Source of the DNA: Chrysemys picta bellii | Lineage: Eukaryota > Chordata > Testudines > Emydidae | NCBI RefSeq assembly: GCF_011386835.1 | Contig: NC_088794.1 | Span: 65,922,506 to 65,986,505 of the forward strand | Direction: 5' to 3' | Length of the DNA stretch: 64,000 nt | Made by a program: the position numbers and the translations under genes | In this document: piece after piece, positions 10,507 through 23,339 of the stretch | Numbering within the stretch: position 1 is the first letter of the stretch | Layout of the letters: every line of letters begins with the position of its first letter | Notes under the pieces: model-generated | What the model was told of the DNA's origin: nothing | Databases searched by the model: none | The model's input: only the letters and a program-made list of their open reading frames with translations

Positions 10507-12417
10507 TCAGGGTGAGGAGGCTATGGAATTTGGGGAGGAGGGCTGTTGGTTACATAGGGGCTGTAGCGGTGGTCTCTGCTCCTGCTGCCTTTCCTGCAGC
10601 TCAACCATACGCTGGAACATTTCAGTTTTTTGATGCTCCAGCAGCCGGAGCATCGACTCTTGCCTTCTGTCAGCAAGCTGACGCCACCTATCCTCTTCAG
10701 CTCGCCACTTGCTCTCTTCAGCCCGCCACCTCTCCTCTCGTTCATATTGTGCTTTTTTGCACTCTGACATTGACTGCCTCCACGCATTCTGCTGTGCTCT
10801 GTCAGCGTGGGAGGACATCTGGAGTTCCGAGAACATATCATCCCGAGTCCGCCGTTTTCTCCTTCTACTCTTCACTAGCCTCTGCGAAGGAGAAACATTT
10901 GCAGCTGGTGGAGGAGAAGGGAGAGGTGGTTAAAAACGACACATTTTAGAGAACAATGGGTACACTCTTTCATGTTAAATTTTGCTGTTCACATTACACA
11001 GCACATGTGCTTTCGTTACAAGGCTGCATTTTTCCTCTTATATTGAGGGCCTGCTGGTTTGGTGTGAGAGATCACTCACGCAGTGCCAGGCAACAGAATT
11101 CGGCTTACAGGCAGCCATGGTAAGCCACAGTCTTTTAGCTTTTTTAACCTTCTTAACATGTGCGAATGGTTTCAAACAGTAGCGCCCTCATTTCCCATAC
11201 CAAGCACCCACTGGGTTGGCCATTTAAAATGAGTTTGCAATGTAAAAGGAGGGGCTGCGGTTTCCGGGTTAACATGCAGCACAAACCCAACTACCCCACC
11301 CCCTCCACACACCCAATTCTTTGGGATGATCACTTCACCCCTCCCCCCCACCGCGTGGCTAACAGCGGGGAACATTTCTGTTCAGCCGAGCAGAACGGGC
11401 ACCTCTGAATGTCCCCTTAATAAAATCACCCCATTTCAACCAGGTGACCGTGAATGATATCACTCTCCTGAGGATAACAAAGAGATAAGGAATGGATGTT
11501 GTCTGCATGTCAGCACCGGGACCATACACTGCCCTGCTTTGTTATGCAATGATTCCAGACTACGTGCTACTGGCCTGGCGTGGTAAAGTGTCCTACCATG
11601 GTGGACGGGATAAGGCAGCCCTCCCCAGAAACCTTTTGCAAAAGCTTTGGGAGTACATGAAGGAGAGCTTTCTGGAGATGTCTCTGGAGGATTTCCGCTC
11701 CATCACCATACACGTTAACAGACTTTTCCAGTAGCTGTACTGGCCACGATTGCCAGGGCAAATTAATCATTAATCATTAAACATGCTTGCTTTTAAACCA
11801 TGTGTAATATTTACAAAGGTACACTCACCAGAGGTCCCTTGTGTGCCCTCAGGGTCTGGGAACATGCCTTGGGTGAGTTCGGGGGTTACTGGTTCCAGGT
11901 CCAGGGTGACAAACATATCCTGGCTGTTGAGGAAACCGGTTTCTCCGCTTCCTTGCTGTGAGCTATCTTCATGGTCTTCATCATCATCATCTTTGGCATA
12001 CCCAGAACCCGCTTCCCTGTTGCGTGATTCTCCATTGTTGGAGTCAAAGCACACGGTTGGGGTAGTGGTGGCTGCACCCCCTAGAATGGCATGCAGCTCC
12101 GCGTAGAAGCGGCATGTTTGCAGCTCTGCCCCAGACCTTCCGTTTGCCTCTCTGGCTTTGTGGTAGGCTTGCCTTAGCTCCTTAATTTTCACGCAGCACT
12201 GCTGTGCGTCCCTGTTATGGCCTCTGTCCTTCATGGCCTTTGAGACTTTTTCTAATATTTTGCCATTTCGTTTACTGCTACGGAGTTCAGCTAGCACTGA
12301 TTCGTCTCCCCATATGGCGAGCAGATCCCGTACCTCCCATTCGGTCCATGCTGGAGCTCTTTTGCAATCCTGGGACTCCATCACGGTTACCTGTGCTGAT
12401 GAGCTCTGCGTGGTCAC
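10507..12417 (-). CDS. Harbinger Myb/trihelix DNA-binding protein, two exons, intact
   Basis: Exon 1 spans 12417-11829 and exon 2 spans 10904-10507; the 924-bp intron has a GTGAGT donor and a CACCAG acceptor. Joined length is 987 bases, giving 328 aa with no stop. Residues about 22-112 form a Myb/SANT-like trihelix domain with W24, W27 and W36 and the QCCVKIKEL helix at 73-81. An acidic run (DDDDEDHED) follows near 143-151. Exon 2 adds a basic, nuclear-signal-like KSRRRKRRTR at 208-217, then a charged coiled coil with RWRAEE-type heptads at about 246-305, and a Pro/Gln/Ser-rich tail. In PIF/Harbinger elements this second protein is thought to bind the termini and help the transposase reach the nucleus. 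The splice sites are my prediction; using the downstream CGCAG acceptor instead gives an in-frame stop. Capture by the host as a gene is possible but there is no evidence for it here. Confidence 0.82.
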
Positions 12418-12738
12418 CTGTGCTCTCCACGCTGGGCAAACAGGAAATGAAATTCAAAAGTTCGCGAGGCTTTTCCTGTCTACCTGGTCAGTGCATCTGA
12501 GTTGAGAGCGCTGTCCAGAGCGGTCACAATGAAGCACTGTGGGATCGCTCCCGGAGGCCAATAACGTCGAATTCCGTCCACACTACCCCAATCCGACCCG
12601 CAAAGGCTGATTTTAGCGCTAATCCCATCGTCGGAGGTGGAGTAAAGAAACCGGTTTAAAGGGCCCTTTAAGTCGAAAAAAAGGGCTTCGTCGTGTGGAC
12701 GTGTCCAGGCTTAATTCGGTTTAACGCTGCTAAAGTCA

Positions 12739-12765
12739 ACCTAAACTTGTAGTGTAGACCAGGCC
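12739..12765 (-). repeat. Harbinger right terminal inverted repeat
   Basis: Read on the minus strand it begins GGCCTGGTCTACACTAC and pairs with the left terminus. It is followed by TTA at 12766-12768. Confidence 0.88.
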
Positions 12766-12768
12766 TTA

Positions 12769-13731
12769 GATCCTACTCATCTCTGATTTTGAGAAGCCCT
12801 AACCCCCTATTAATATCTTTACCCTTCCAATCAGTCCTTGTAGGAAATCCTTATAGTTCTGAAAGGTGAACCTCCTGAAGAACTTTGGCCCTTTCACAGC
12901 CACCTTTTATCACAAAATGGAGTTAATATTGAATGGGTTATTAAGGGCTTTCTTGTAGCCATGATGGTCATCAACATCTGAAGGATGAAGCAGCCTACAC
13001 TGCATCCCTGTTTTACCATGTGGCTTATAGATTGCTGCTGTGCTCTCTCCATGCACATTTTTCTCATACGAGTTGAAGGAGGAGCATATGCAGTGAGGAG
13101 GTCTTCTCTAGCCATGTTCTCTCAGAAAATCTAAGATAAGGGCTTGGGATGTGCACAGCTACCACACTTCTGAGTGAAAATGGTCATGTTCTTAGTGAAA
13201 ATCTCAACATGTTTGAAATCCAAGGAGTAATTCCAACAAAAATCAATTTCCTCACAAAAGCACATTTTAAAAGTTTCATCTGGAAACTGCCATTTCACAA
13301 AAAGTGACATTTTGAGGGCTCCAAAATGGCCTAGAACAAATGGTGAATATTTTTCTTACAACATTTTGGGTTGTACAAAAAGGGTACAAAAAGGTATTTG
13401 GTTTTTAATTTTTAGTTTTTGCAGAACCCTAGTCATTAGCAATGCAGTCCCCCTCGGCTCAGTTAGATAAGTCTGTATGATGCATGCTCAATTTTGGGGA
13501 TATAGAAGAAGGAGACTCCTAGGAATGAAGATGCATTTGCAATCTCTACAGTGCCATCTGTGGAAAACTAGTGTTCCCGCTACGGCCCAATTGTTCTTGA
13601 TAATTAAACTACCTTTACAGCTTGTTATAGTGCCATCTAGTGGTTACTGAATAAAGCTTTACAAATTGCTGAAAATAATTGTTTTGTTGCAGTAGCGTGT
13701 TTTGTGGCATTGAATCAAATAAATATAAATA
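12769..13731. other. Gene-free stretch
   Basis: No coding region is recognised. The motif 'tgccatctagtgg' near 13632, with a similar one near 13552, occurs in many sauropsid retroelement remnants, so part of this interval is probably old repeat. Around 13190-13320 there is diverged AT-rich repeat-like sequence. Confidence 0.35.
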
Positions 13732-13736
13732 ACAGC

Positions 13737-14560
13737 TGTCAAGGCTGCTTCCCCACTCTGAACTTTAGGGTACAAATGTGGGGGCCTGCATGAAAACTTC
13801 TAAGCTTAACTACCAGCTTAGATCTGGTCCGCTGCCACCACTCCCAAAATGCTAATTCCCTTCCCTGGGTAGCCTTGAGAGACTCTTCACCAATTCCCTG
13901 GTGAATACAGATCCAAACCCCTGGGATCTTAAAACAAGGAGAAATTAACCATCCCCCTCCTTTCTCCCACCAACTCCTGGTGGATCAAGATCCAACCCCC
14001 TTGGATCTTAAAAACAAGGAAAAATCAATCAGGTTCTTAAAAAGAAGGCTTTTAATTAAAGAAAAAGGTAAAAATCATCTCTGTAAAATCAGGATGGAAA
14101 ATAACTTTACAGGGTAATCAAACTTAAAGAGCCCAGAGGAATCCCCTCTAGCCTTAGGTTCAAAGTTACAGCAAACAGAGATAAACACTCTAGCAAAAGG
14201 TACATTTACAAGTTGAGAAAACAAAGATAAAAACTAACACGCCTTGCCTGGCTGTTTACTTACAAGTTGGAAATATGAGAGACTTGTTCAGAAAGATTTG
14301 GAGAGCCTGGATTGATGTCTGGTCCCTCTCAGTCTCAAGAGCGAACAACCCCCAAAACAAAGAGCACAAACAAAAGCCTTCCCCCCACCAAGATTTGAAA
14401 GTATCTTGTCCCCTTATTGGTCCTTTGGGTCAGATGTCAGCCAGGTTACCTGAGCTTTTTAACCCTTTACAGGTAAAAGGATTTTGGAGTCTCTGGCCAG
14501 GAGGGATTTTATAGTATTGTACACAGGAGGGCTGTTACCCTTCCCTTTATAGTTATGACA
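13737..14560 (-). mobile_element. Solo LTR (family B), 5-bp target duplication
   Basis: The unit opens TGTCA and closes with its complement TGACA, 824 bp long. It is bounded by a perfect ACAGC target duplication at 13732-13736 and 14561-14565. A clean duplication around one LTR indicates a solo LTR left by recombination. I place it on the minus strand because, read that way, a TATAAA motif lies near the start and an ATTAAA-type poly(A) signal near 14055, but orientation is less sure than the boundaries. The 79-codon frame at 14275-14514 inside it is not meaningful. Confidence 0.82.
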
Positions 14561-14933
14561 ACAGCACTTAGAACTTAACCACCACCTGACATCTTCTAAC
14601 TATGGGGCAAATTCTTACCGCATTCACTCTGGCCTATAGCTGGTGCATCTTCACAACAAACAATGGGTTGCTCTAGACTCAACAGAGAGGCACAAGAACA
14701 ATAATAGTACAGCAAACCTCAAATGCTGCAAGATTAATTACTTTTGGCCAGATTTACCTGGCCCTTACGTAGATATGTAAGAGGGATGGGGGACTGGGCC
14801 CAAAGAGGTACTCTCTCTGTGTACTGCTGGCCACAGTTACATTCATCATGTTCTCCTAGACACAAGGACTTCTCTTAAAATGGGCAGGATAGGGAGAGGT
14901 AGGGGCAGTGTAGAGGAGCCTCCAGGGCCCTAA

Positions 14934-14938
<5 letters not shown>

Positions 14939-14988
<50 letters not shown>
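14939..14988. repeat. (TG)25 microsatellite
   Basis: Twenty-five uninterrupted TG units followed by AGTGAGAG. It is long and pure enough to be length-polymorphic and can adopt Z-DNA. Confidence 0.97.
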
Positions 14989-14990
<2 letters not shown>

Positions 14991-15078
14991 TGAGAGGCTG
15001 GGAGGATTTACATACCAGAATATCCTACAACCTGTTTCTGCCCTTCTTCTAGCTCACTGCCACCTGTCTCTTGCATGC

Positions 15079-15463
15079 TGTGACAGGGCCCTGAGCAGGA
15101 ACTGCTGAGCCAGCCCTCTACCACTCCAGCTCCAATACGACCTCCCTTAATTGGAGCTGGTTAGACCACCTGGCCCTAATGGGGAAGCAGAGACAGCAGC
15201 TGCCTAATTAGGCTGGGGCTGTATAAAAGCCTCAGGGGAAGGCAGCCAGAGGAGGAGTAGGAAGGAAAGGAAAAGGCAGGGAGTGGAAGCAGGGAGATAG
15301 TGCCTCCCTCCAGCTGGTAAAGGGCTACTTGTATGGTGAAAAGGTGGTGGGAGCACAACCTGTAAATAAGCGGCACCAGTGGTTACTGAACCCAGGGTCT
15401 CCGAGTGACTTTATCAGCCCAACAGGGGCAGGAGCCAAGAGGGCCCTGCAGCACCTTGTTACA
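15079..15463 (+). mobile_element. Short LTR (family C), probably solo
   Basis: The 385-bp unit begins TGTGACAGGGCCC and ends TTGTTACA, an imperfect TG...CA inverted terminus. A good TATA box (TATAAAAG) at about 15222 is followed by a purine-rich stretch, and a degenerate AATAAG poly(A)-like motif lies near 15365. This layout fits a Gypsy- or ERV-type LTR on +. The flanks show no convincing duplication (catgc against tacgc), so the boundaries are moderately certain. Confidence 0.6.
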
Positions 15464-16591
15464 TACGCGAACTGAGCTGAACGTTGCCCAATGCAGGAGA
15501 TGCACACGCTGTGTGCAATCCCTCTAAATCCTGCCCACTGTCCTGTGAAACCACAAGCATCCTTAGGACATCTCTGTCTGCACCTGCTTGGGAGGGGATA
15601 GGATTTGCCTGAGTTAAACTCCTGACATTCCAATGCCATAATCTTAAGGGGAAGCAGACACTAATGAAAGGGTCATGTTTGCTAGGCGTTGGTTTTGCTT
15701 CCTATCACAGAAAACTAGGAATTTTCAAAACAACATCAAACAATTACCATTTATTAGCTCTCTCATATTTTGCTAGTACTGTCTACTGGTTCCTTTTCAT
15801 GCATTGCTCTTTGTAGATTATGGCTTTATCACTGTTTATTGCATCCTGGAGATTAATGGGCATTTTCAGCAGCTGATTGCCATCTAATCGGTCTCTTAAT
15901 TTCCTGTTTGAATTATCTCTTTCAGATGGAAACTTGAGTTTGTATGCTGCTACCAGAGCTGTCAGCCAAATATCTGTCCATATGGTGAAATTTCTGGGGC
16001 AAAAGTGAATGTCATAGTCCTGCACACTTCAGGCATCTAGCAAGTGTGCATGACTCAACACAACTGTTTACCTAGAGCTATATTGTTCCACATCTAAGCT
16101 TCTGTGGATGTCCAGACAAAAATTCCCAGTATACTTGGTCAGGTAGAGCATGAAAGAGGAGAGAAACACTTCTGCAACAATGTCTCTCCTTTCCTAGAGC
16201 CATGTGGAGACTCCATGAATTTGGGCTTGGCAAGATCAGAGAGCCTGAGACTAGGGACAAATGAAGGAGAGAAGACAGCTGCTGACCATGATGTTTTGTG
16301 CATTCCAGTCCCTTGGATGTTAGTGGGAAATTTAAGGGATAGTTTTGATACTGTGGTGTGGGCAGAGTTACTAAACTCTTAGGGCCAAATCTGTCACTGA
16401 CTCAAAACACCTGGAAGTGGATTGAGTAATGGTGTGTACAGAATCTGGGCCTCAGATCTTCATTTTCACTACAGTTAATTTTTAAACCAGTTCAACCAGT
16501 AAATTATTACCCATTTTTTAGTCTGAGAAAAATGTTTATTTTGTAGTATGTGACCCTTCCTATGCTATGGACCAGTCCCCTACTGGATTAG
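15464..16591. other. Gene-free stretch
   Basis: Short reading frames only, such as 80 codons on - at 15783-16025 and 92 codons on + at 16104-16382. Neither has recognisable domains or convincing splice sites. Confidence 0.35.
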
Positions 16592-18195
16592 ATTTGTAGA
16601 TTCCAAGACCAGAAGGGACCACTGTGATCATGTAGCCTAACCTCCTGTATAACACAGGGCATAGAACTTCCCCAGAATAATTCCTAGACCAGATCTTTTA
16701 GAAAAACATCCAATCTTGATTTAAAACTTGTCAGTGATGGAGAATCCACTACAAACCTTGGTAAATTGTTCTAATCATTACTCTCAGTGTTAAAAATGTA
16801 CGTCTTATTTTCAGTCTGAATTTGTCTAGCTTCAACTTCCTGGCACTGGATCATATCATACATTTTCCTGCTAGACTTAAGATACAATTATTAAATATTT
16901 GTTCCCCATGGAGATACTCAGAGACTGCAATCAAGTCACCTCTTAACCTTCTCTTTTTTTAAGCTAAATTGATTGATCTCCTTGAGTTTTTCATTATAAG
17001 GTAGATTTTCTCATCCTTTAATCATTCTCGTGACTCTTCTCTGAACCCTCTGCAATTTATGAACATCCTTCATGAATTGTAAGCACCAGAACTGGACACA
17101 GTATCCTAGGAGTGGTTGCTCCAGTGCCAAATACAGAGGCAAAATAATATCCCTATTCCCACTTGAGATTCCCCTGTTTATGCATCCAAGGACTACATTA
17201 GCCCTTTTGACTGGAGCTCATGTTCAGCTGATTATCCACCACAAATCCTAAATCTTTTTCAGAGTCATTGTTTTCAAGGATAGTCCCCCACTGTGTGAGT
17301 ATGGCCTACATTCTTTGTTCCTAGATGTATACATTCAGCCATACTAAACCACATATTGTTTGCTTGTGCCCATCTTACCAAGTGATCCAGGTTGCTCTGT
17401 ATCAGTGACATGTCCTCTTCATTTGCAAACTTTGTCAGTGATGATTTTATGTTTTCTTCCAGGTCATGATAAGTGTGAAATAGCGTAGGCCAAGAACCAA
17501 TCCCTGTGGGAACCACTAGAAAAACACCCATTTAGTGACAATTCCTGTTTACAATTACACGTTGAGACCAGTCAGTCATCTTTTAATCCATTTAATGTGT
17601 GCCATGTTAATTGTATGTCTTTGTAGTTTTCATCAACCAAATTTATAATCTCATACAAAACTTTATATACCATTTTAGTTTGATAGGATATATTTTCCAC
17701 AAACCCATATTGATTGGCATTAATTATATTAACCTTGTTTAATTCTCACATGCTCCATTGTCTTGCCTGGGATTCATGTCAAACTGAAATGCCTATAATT
17801 ACCCAGGTCATCCTGTTTACCCTTTTTCAATATTGGCACAACATTAGCTTTCTTCCACCTGGAACTTCCCCAGTGTTCCAAGACTTATTGAAAATCAGCA
17901 CTAATGATCTAGCGTGCACCTCAGCCAGCTCTTTTAAATCTTTTGGATGTAAATTATCCAGATTGGCTGAATTAAAACTGTATCACTTTAGTAGTTGCTG
18001 TTTAGCATTCTCCTGAGATACTAGTGTAATGGAAAGATTGTTATCATACGATATGACTACATCATTTGTTTTTACCCAGCTACAGAACAGAAATAATTAT
18101 TGAACACTTTGTTTTTTTTCTGCATAATTATTGCTATGCATATTCTACAATTGTTATTATTGATAATTGTACCATTTCCATCTAGTAGTGCCTAG
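16592..18195 (-). mobile_element. CR1 LINE fragment with RT remnant
   Basis: On the minus strand the 3' end is at 16592, where the complement of the CR1 tail ('accagaagggaccactgtg') is seen. Further in, the frame 17531-17274 retains reverse-transcriptase-like blocks: a hydrophobic block then KFANEED in the place of the catalytic FADD motif, and NLDHLVRWAQ with LGTKN downstream, in the order found in CR1 ORF2. Many stops and frameshifts lie outside this frame. The copy is 5'-truncated at about 18195; that edge is approximate. Asn replacing the first catalytic Asp confirms it is dead. Confidence 0.7.
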
Positions 18196-21100
18196 TTTAG
18201 GCTATGTTACTCTTCTTTTATGAGTACTGCACATTTGCCGATACAAACAAACAGTTTCATTACCTTTTCCCACTGCTCCGATGTGTAAGGGGGAAAGTTC
18301 TCCTGTGAATCCCTTGATTGTATAAGTTAAGTCATCTTTCAAAAGGAGAATAAAGAACTGGTTACAGCCCCCAGGCAAGTAAAGGCAAGTCATCAGCATG
18401 TGATTAAGGCTGTGTAACCTATCTGAATGATCTGAAAAGCAGGTGATTAAAGATAAGGGACTGTTTTATATTATTTTACATATACCCTACCTTTAAGTAT
18501 TTCATAGTGTGTTTAAGATTTACCCTAAGGCATCTTACATACTAGAGAGGATCAAGATTTCGCTGGCCTTTAAGCTCTGCAAAAGATTCAGACATTCTAT
18601 ATTTCTTGTCTTTATTCGTGCCCACTGCTGTCATCACCTGTTTCTGGATACTGGAGATTATTGTAAGACTTGAATGACCTACTTAACTATACAGAGTTTT
18701 GACTAATAGCATTTTTTTTCCATCCTCATCTGCTAAATGCCATTTTTCCTTCTTTAGAGACAACTGATAAATTGAAGATGATTATTACAAGCTTTTATAA
18801 GACACTTATCATTCTAGTCTCTGGGGAAATGTTACATGTCTTCTATTAAGGCAAATTTATCATGGAATATTATCAGGTTCTGAAAAAGAGAGCCCATGCT
18901 TTTAGGTCTTATAGATAATAACTAGATGTCTAAAGGATATTCTGAAGTCCCAGCCCAATATCCCAGGGGGAATAGAAACAAGGCTTAGAAGGAATTTACA
19001 CATTTATGACAAGCAACAATTTAAGACCCACAATTATGGTGCCAGATTTTCTAAAGCACACGTGCATTTGTACACATAAGTGACATTGGTTCACATGTCC
19101 TTCAGTGTGCTCATACAAACCATGGATTTATTATCCACTTAGACATGTGAACATACAATACCCAACCTTCAAGCTGGTGCGGGGAGGGGCGGAAAGGGGG
19201 CACTTGCATGCCTGAATCAGGCATATGTTGAAAATTTGAAAACTATTGAAAATTTGGCCCTGTAGAATGTTACGGATGTTTCTCTCTCTGAAGCTGCTTA
19301 ATTAAAAAAATGTAGAACCTCCTTCATATAGATTGGCTTTGTCCACACATCTGCAGATTCTGGATCAAGACCTCTGCAGCTCCTGGCTTAATGAGTGATG
19401 TTCCCTTGTCCTTGGCTCACCTGCTGGGAATTAAACCAGGAATAAAAACCTGCCACAGCCACCTGGAAAATGTATACACTTTTTATTGGTGAAAAAAATA
19501 TCTAGTAAACTACTGGATTTTGGACATTGCTCCTACTGCACAAGGTTCATGGATTTCCTTAATTAAGGAATTGATTCTGCCTCTAGACCAAATTACCAAC
19601 TATATATCACAAGGAAATACAACTTGTGAAGATAAATGGCTGCAAGTTTTAAACATCTTGAAGGAACAGAAAAAAAATGTGTATATCCCTTTCTCTATAA
19701 CAAACTCTGATGAACTACATCTTGTATTGCTCCCAGTGAATGAAATCTGCATTTGTTTAAATTTCATTTTTTAGTTTATTACAATGTGTGTGTGTGTGGG
19801 GTGTGGGGGGGAGGGGGTAAAAAAGTGCCTGTTCTGTTCTCTAGGTGCCTTACCCCTAAATTAAATACAAGACAAAATCAGTAGCTTTTCTTCAGCCAAA
19901 TAAAAAAAAAAAAAGTCACCCAATCAGACAAAATAAAATACATATCAGGCTGAGAGGGGAGTTGAACCTGGATCTTCACAGCCCAGGTGAGTGCTCTAAC
20001 CACTGGGATAAAAGTTAGAGGGGGAGGGAGGACCACAATAACATGATGATAGCATTTCGTACTGACTAGCTTAAGTGACTCCCCATTCCATGTGCTGGCT
20101 TTTGTAGATATCATTCTCATGTACCTAATGCTCCCCCTGAATTATAAGGGAGCCAAGGCACCTAACTCAGGGCTGTGGATTCCACTGGGTAGTTAGGTAT
20201 TTAAAAGTTAGGTACTGCCATGCTAAATGTTGAAATATCTTAGTCCTTTATGGATCTAGCCCTAAATTATGTTCTACTTTGATATCTTCAGTGTGACTTA
20301 GGCCCACTCTATCACATTTCTTCTTTAACTCTATTCTGATCCACCACAAGCAGAGGCAGGACTATGTGGGACATGGTTTTAGGTACCTGTTTGTGTAATA
20401 CCAGCATATGGTGTTTTTTTTTTTCTATTGACATAGGATATTTAGTTCTTGTTACATCATTTTTAGGAGGAACAGGCCTTTTAAGTGTCGGGGGAAGAAA
20501 AGGAAATATGTCCTTGAGATCAAAAAGGCTTTCTTCCCGTGGTGGACTTATTAGACTGCTCCATTATAAAGTTGCTTTGAAGCTATAATTGGCACTGACA
20601 TAAAACCAGCTGAGGCTCATGCCAATAATGGCAATATGCTTCTCTGTCAAAGTTCTGAAGAATGACTGACTGCCAATCAGATGTGGGCAGGAGTTAACAT
20701 GCTAACTTTTATGTACATTGAACGGAAAGGAGAGATGTAGGGGCCAAAATGTTTGCATATTTTAATTATGATAGAGATCTCATGGTCACAACAGGTGTGT
20801 CTGGGAGAGAGATTAGCTTTAAGTAAATAGGGAGTGAAGAAATAAATTACCTAGGAGATTTTTTTCCTCAGTGAGGACGAGCAAAAATAGCCATCTTTGA
20901 TATGGCAGGTTTAACACTAATAGAAATCTTAAATCATTTAAATACTCAAAGAAGGAACAAGAAATGGGATGATAATGGTGAAAGACAAGACAGTTCTTGA
21001 TGTGCCATACTCAATGAAAAAAAAATTATTTCGGTGAACATCAGTTTTCCTGTCCATCTCAGCCCATGGAATCACTTCAGTAATGCCACTCTGGAACCCT

Positions 21101-23150
21101 CCTGGAGAAAACACAAGAGAGGGGCAGAGAGTCTGTTCAGAGAACTGAGTTTCTAGCAGTTCCCCAAAGAAAATAAAATGTCCAAACCTGAAAGCCTTCT
21201 CTGTCATCTCTCTTAAAGAAAGCAAAACAGACATGCTGGAAATTCATTAAAAGGGGGCTAAGTCAGCTTCACTCACTGCTGAGCAGAAGATGACACTAAC
21301 ATCACTGTCGAAACAACTTGGTTCATAGTCTTCCTACCTTTAATAACCTTTGAACTAGCTACATTTTACTCATGACTGGCTGTTCCTTTCAACTTCGTGT
21401 ATCTTTTCATCTCTTGGCATATACATTAATGCTTTCATTGCTGTGAGGATGTACGTAAGAGCATATATCCACAGAAAGGGCTTTTGTATGTTCCCAAGTA
21501 TATTTGTTCTCACAATACCTCTATAAAAGCAGAGGTGAATCTGCAAGAGCTCACTAACCAAGGACTAATCAGTTAAACTGTTAAACTAATCAGTTAAACT
21601 AATCGGTTAAACTGTAAGGGAGATTTGGAGCTGGTAGTATGTTTCCTGTAAGGAAGGCTCCCACCCTTTATCCTGTCAGTAATGTTTTTGAGGGAATGGC
21701 TCTACATCTTTCCTCACTACCCAGAGTATTCTGCAACCTTCTTTTCATAGTTGGTGGTGCTGTTGGGATCACTGTTCCCTCCTCCCGGGTGGATCCTCCA
21801 GAATTGACACCTCAGATTGCAACTGTGCACATAGGAAGCTAGATATCATGCAGAAGTTGGACTTCCCAAGAATGCTGGAGTCTTGTTACTGGGAAATTCC
21901 CAGGCTTAACAGTGGGATGAGTTTCTGCCATTGGAGATTAGGGAACAGTGTTTAAGTTTTTCCAGACTTCTGAGAAGGTCTAGTTCATTTCAGAGATGGC
22001 TGAAGGTTAGAATTATGGGTAGGGATCCTGGTTTTAAACAAATGTCTTTTTAAAAATTTCCCCAAATACTCCATAAGACCCTGAAAGATAATCAGAATTG
22101 GGTTTTTTTGCCTTTTCTTTTTGATCCCCTCAGTTAGTTATGACTCTGTTAGCAAGACCTGCTGACAGTTATCACAAAAACAAGCAACCAGAAAGGACAC
22201 AAGGAGAAGGTGATCTGAGTGAGACAAATTTTGCCCTTATTTACAGCTTTCCATTCTGAGTATAATTAAAGGTTCAATGTAGCCCACTATATTTTCAACA
22301 TTCCTGATATATTTTGCTAATTTAAGAATTGCACAAGGGCCCATTGTGAAGGAGCCATCTGTTCTCAGTATTCTTAACTGACCCACTTTTTTATTCCTCC
22401 TTGTAACGGTGCCAGTTTGGTGGTAACATTTCTAGGTCTGAAACATAATCTATTGTGGAAAAGCACAAGGCTTGTAGATAGATGAGCTGAAGAGCTATTC
22501 TATGAGGGCCTGATCCTGTGTCTCCTGAAACAGGAAACAACCAGTGAAGCAAGGCTTGCATTTTCAGAGGCCAAGAATAACTGACCACCTGCTTGGCTGC
22601 ACTCAGCTATCAAATCAGTGATCTTTGAGAATGGAGAAAGACATATTGAGGAGATACGTTAACTTAAAGGACCAGATCTCTGGCCCTGATGAGACTGCTT
22701 TGCATACTTCTGGCAGCACAAAGCTGCCTTAAGTGACTAGCAGGAAATTCCCTTGACATACTGTGGAAGAGGGTGCTTGCCAGTGCCATGGGTGGATTGT
22801 TGCCAGAGCATGCTACACAATGGCCCTCTACATCCAGAGGCTGCTCCAATTTATGCCAGAGGCCAAAGTGGCCCCAGGAGCCCTGAGGAGCAGGAGAGTG
22901 CAACGGCAGTTTGAAACCACCTTCATCTGCCATCTCCTGAGCTGCACTAAGCCAGAGACCTGCGCCAAAGTTTGAGCTATGAATTAATGAACAGTGATGC
23001 AATGTCATTGTGACACTTTCTCAGGATGTCCATGACTTTTGGTTGCCTTGTTACCCCCTTGCCTTAGTGAGAGAGTCTTGCTGGTGCTAAACTGTGTGTT
23101 AACTCCCCATCACCCCGGTCAGTTAGCCACCCAAACAGTTTACTCAGAAA
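18196..23150. other. Long gene-free stretch
   Basis: No coding region recognised. Items seen: a (TG)n/G-rich tract at about 19784-19820; a MIR-like or tRNA-like minus-strand motif ('gttgaacctggatcttcac') near 19961; a repeat-like block at about 20155-20265; and a short tandem repeat at 21564-21614. Everything else is non-descript AT-rich sequence. Confidence 0.35.
21564..21614. repeat. Short tandem repeat, AATCAGTTAAACT-like unit
   Basis: Three to four copies of a roughly 13-base unit, AATC(A/G)GTTAAACT, some separated by a partial TTAAACT. Confidence 0.75.
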
Positions 23151-23154
23151 CTCT

Positions 23155-23335
23155 GCCAGTCTTTACTCTGCCTTGCAGGCAGCTCCTGAACCTCCCCAAA
23201 GCATATTCCTGTACTGTCCAGCCCCTGTCACTGGACATTCACAGTAATTGCCATGTCCACTGTCTCCAAAGCGACAGTGTACACACAGCCAGAAGGTTAC
23301 AACTCAGGATCAGGTCCTTTATAACATAGTACTGT
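23155..23335 (-). repeat. Interspersed repeat related to 57625-57830, probably LTR-derived
   Basis: This block and the one at 57625-57830 share an ordered series of motifs: 'ccttgcaggcag'/'ccttgcaggtaa', a 'cagtcccctgtcactgg'-like segment, 'cattcacag', and an acacacagcc-like segment before a run ending in cactgtaat-like sequence. They are two old members of one family. I suspect an LTR on the minus strand but found no termini or target duplication. Confidence 0.4.
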
Positions 23336-23339
23336 AATC

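Larger units (their letters stand above)
7720..12765. mobile_element. PIF/Harbinger DNA transposon, nearly complete
   Basis: This 5046-bp element is flanked by TTA on both sides (7717-7719 and 12766-12768), the three-base target duplication typical of PIF/Harbinger. Its 27-bp terminal inverted repeats share an identical 11-base core, gtctacactac. It carries the two genes expected of an autonomous element: a DDE transposase on + (8886-10110) and a Myb/trihelix DNA-binding protein on - (10507-12417), arranged convergently. GC content and CpG frequency are clearly higher than in the flanks, consistent with a younger insertion. The transposase has one frameshift, while the Myb-like gene reads through intact. 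Non-coding subterminal zones of about 1.17 kb (left) and 0.35 kb (right) flank the genes. Confidence 0.93.

Noticed and set aside
10347..10949. 200-codon plus-strand frame
   Set aside because: Antisense to exon 2 of the Myb-like gene. The coiled-coil reading on minus is clearly the real one.
11783..12505. Plus-strand frames opposite the Myb-like gene
   Set aside because: Shadows of exon 1 on the minus strand; the trihelix signature is only on minus.
14275..14514. 79-codon frame
   Set aside because: Lies inside the solo LTR at 13737-14560.
19955..20030. Possible tRNA gene ('gttgaacctggatcttcac' with 'gctctaaccactggg')
   Set aside because: It resembles the head of a SINE on minus; no complete cloverleaf can be drawn.
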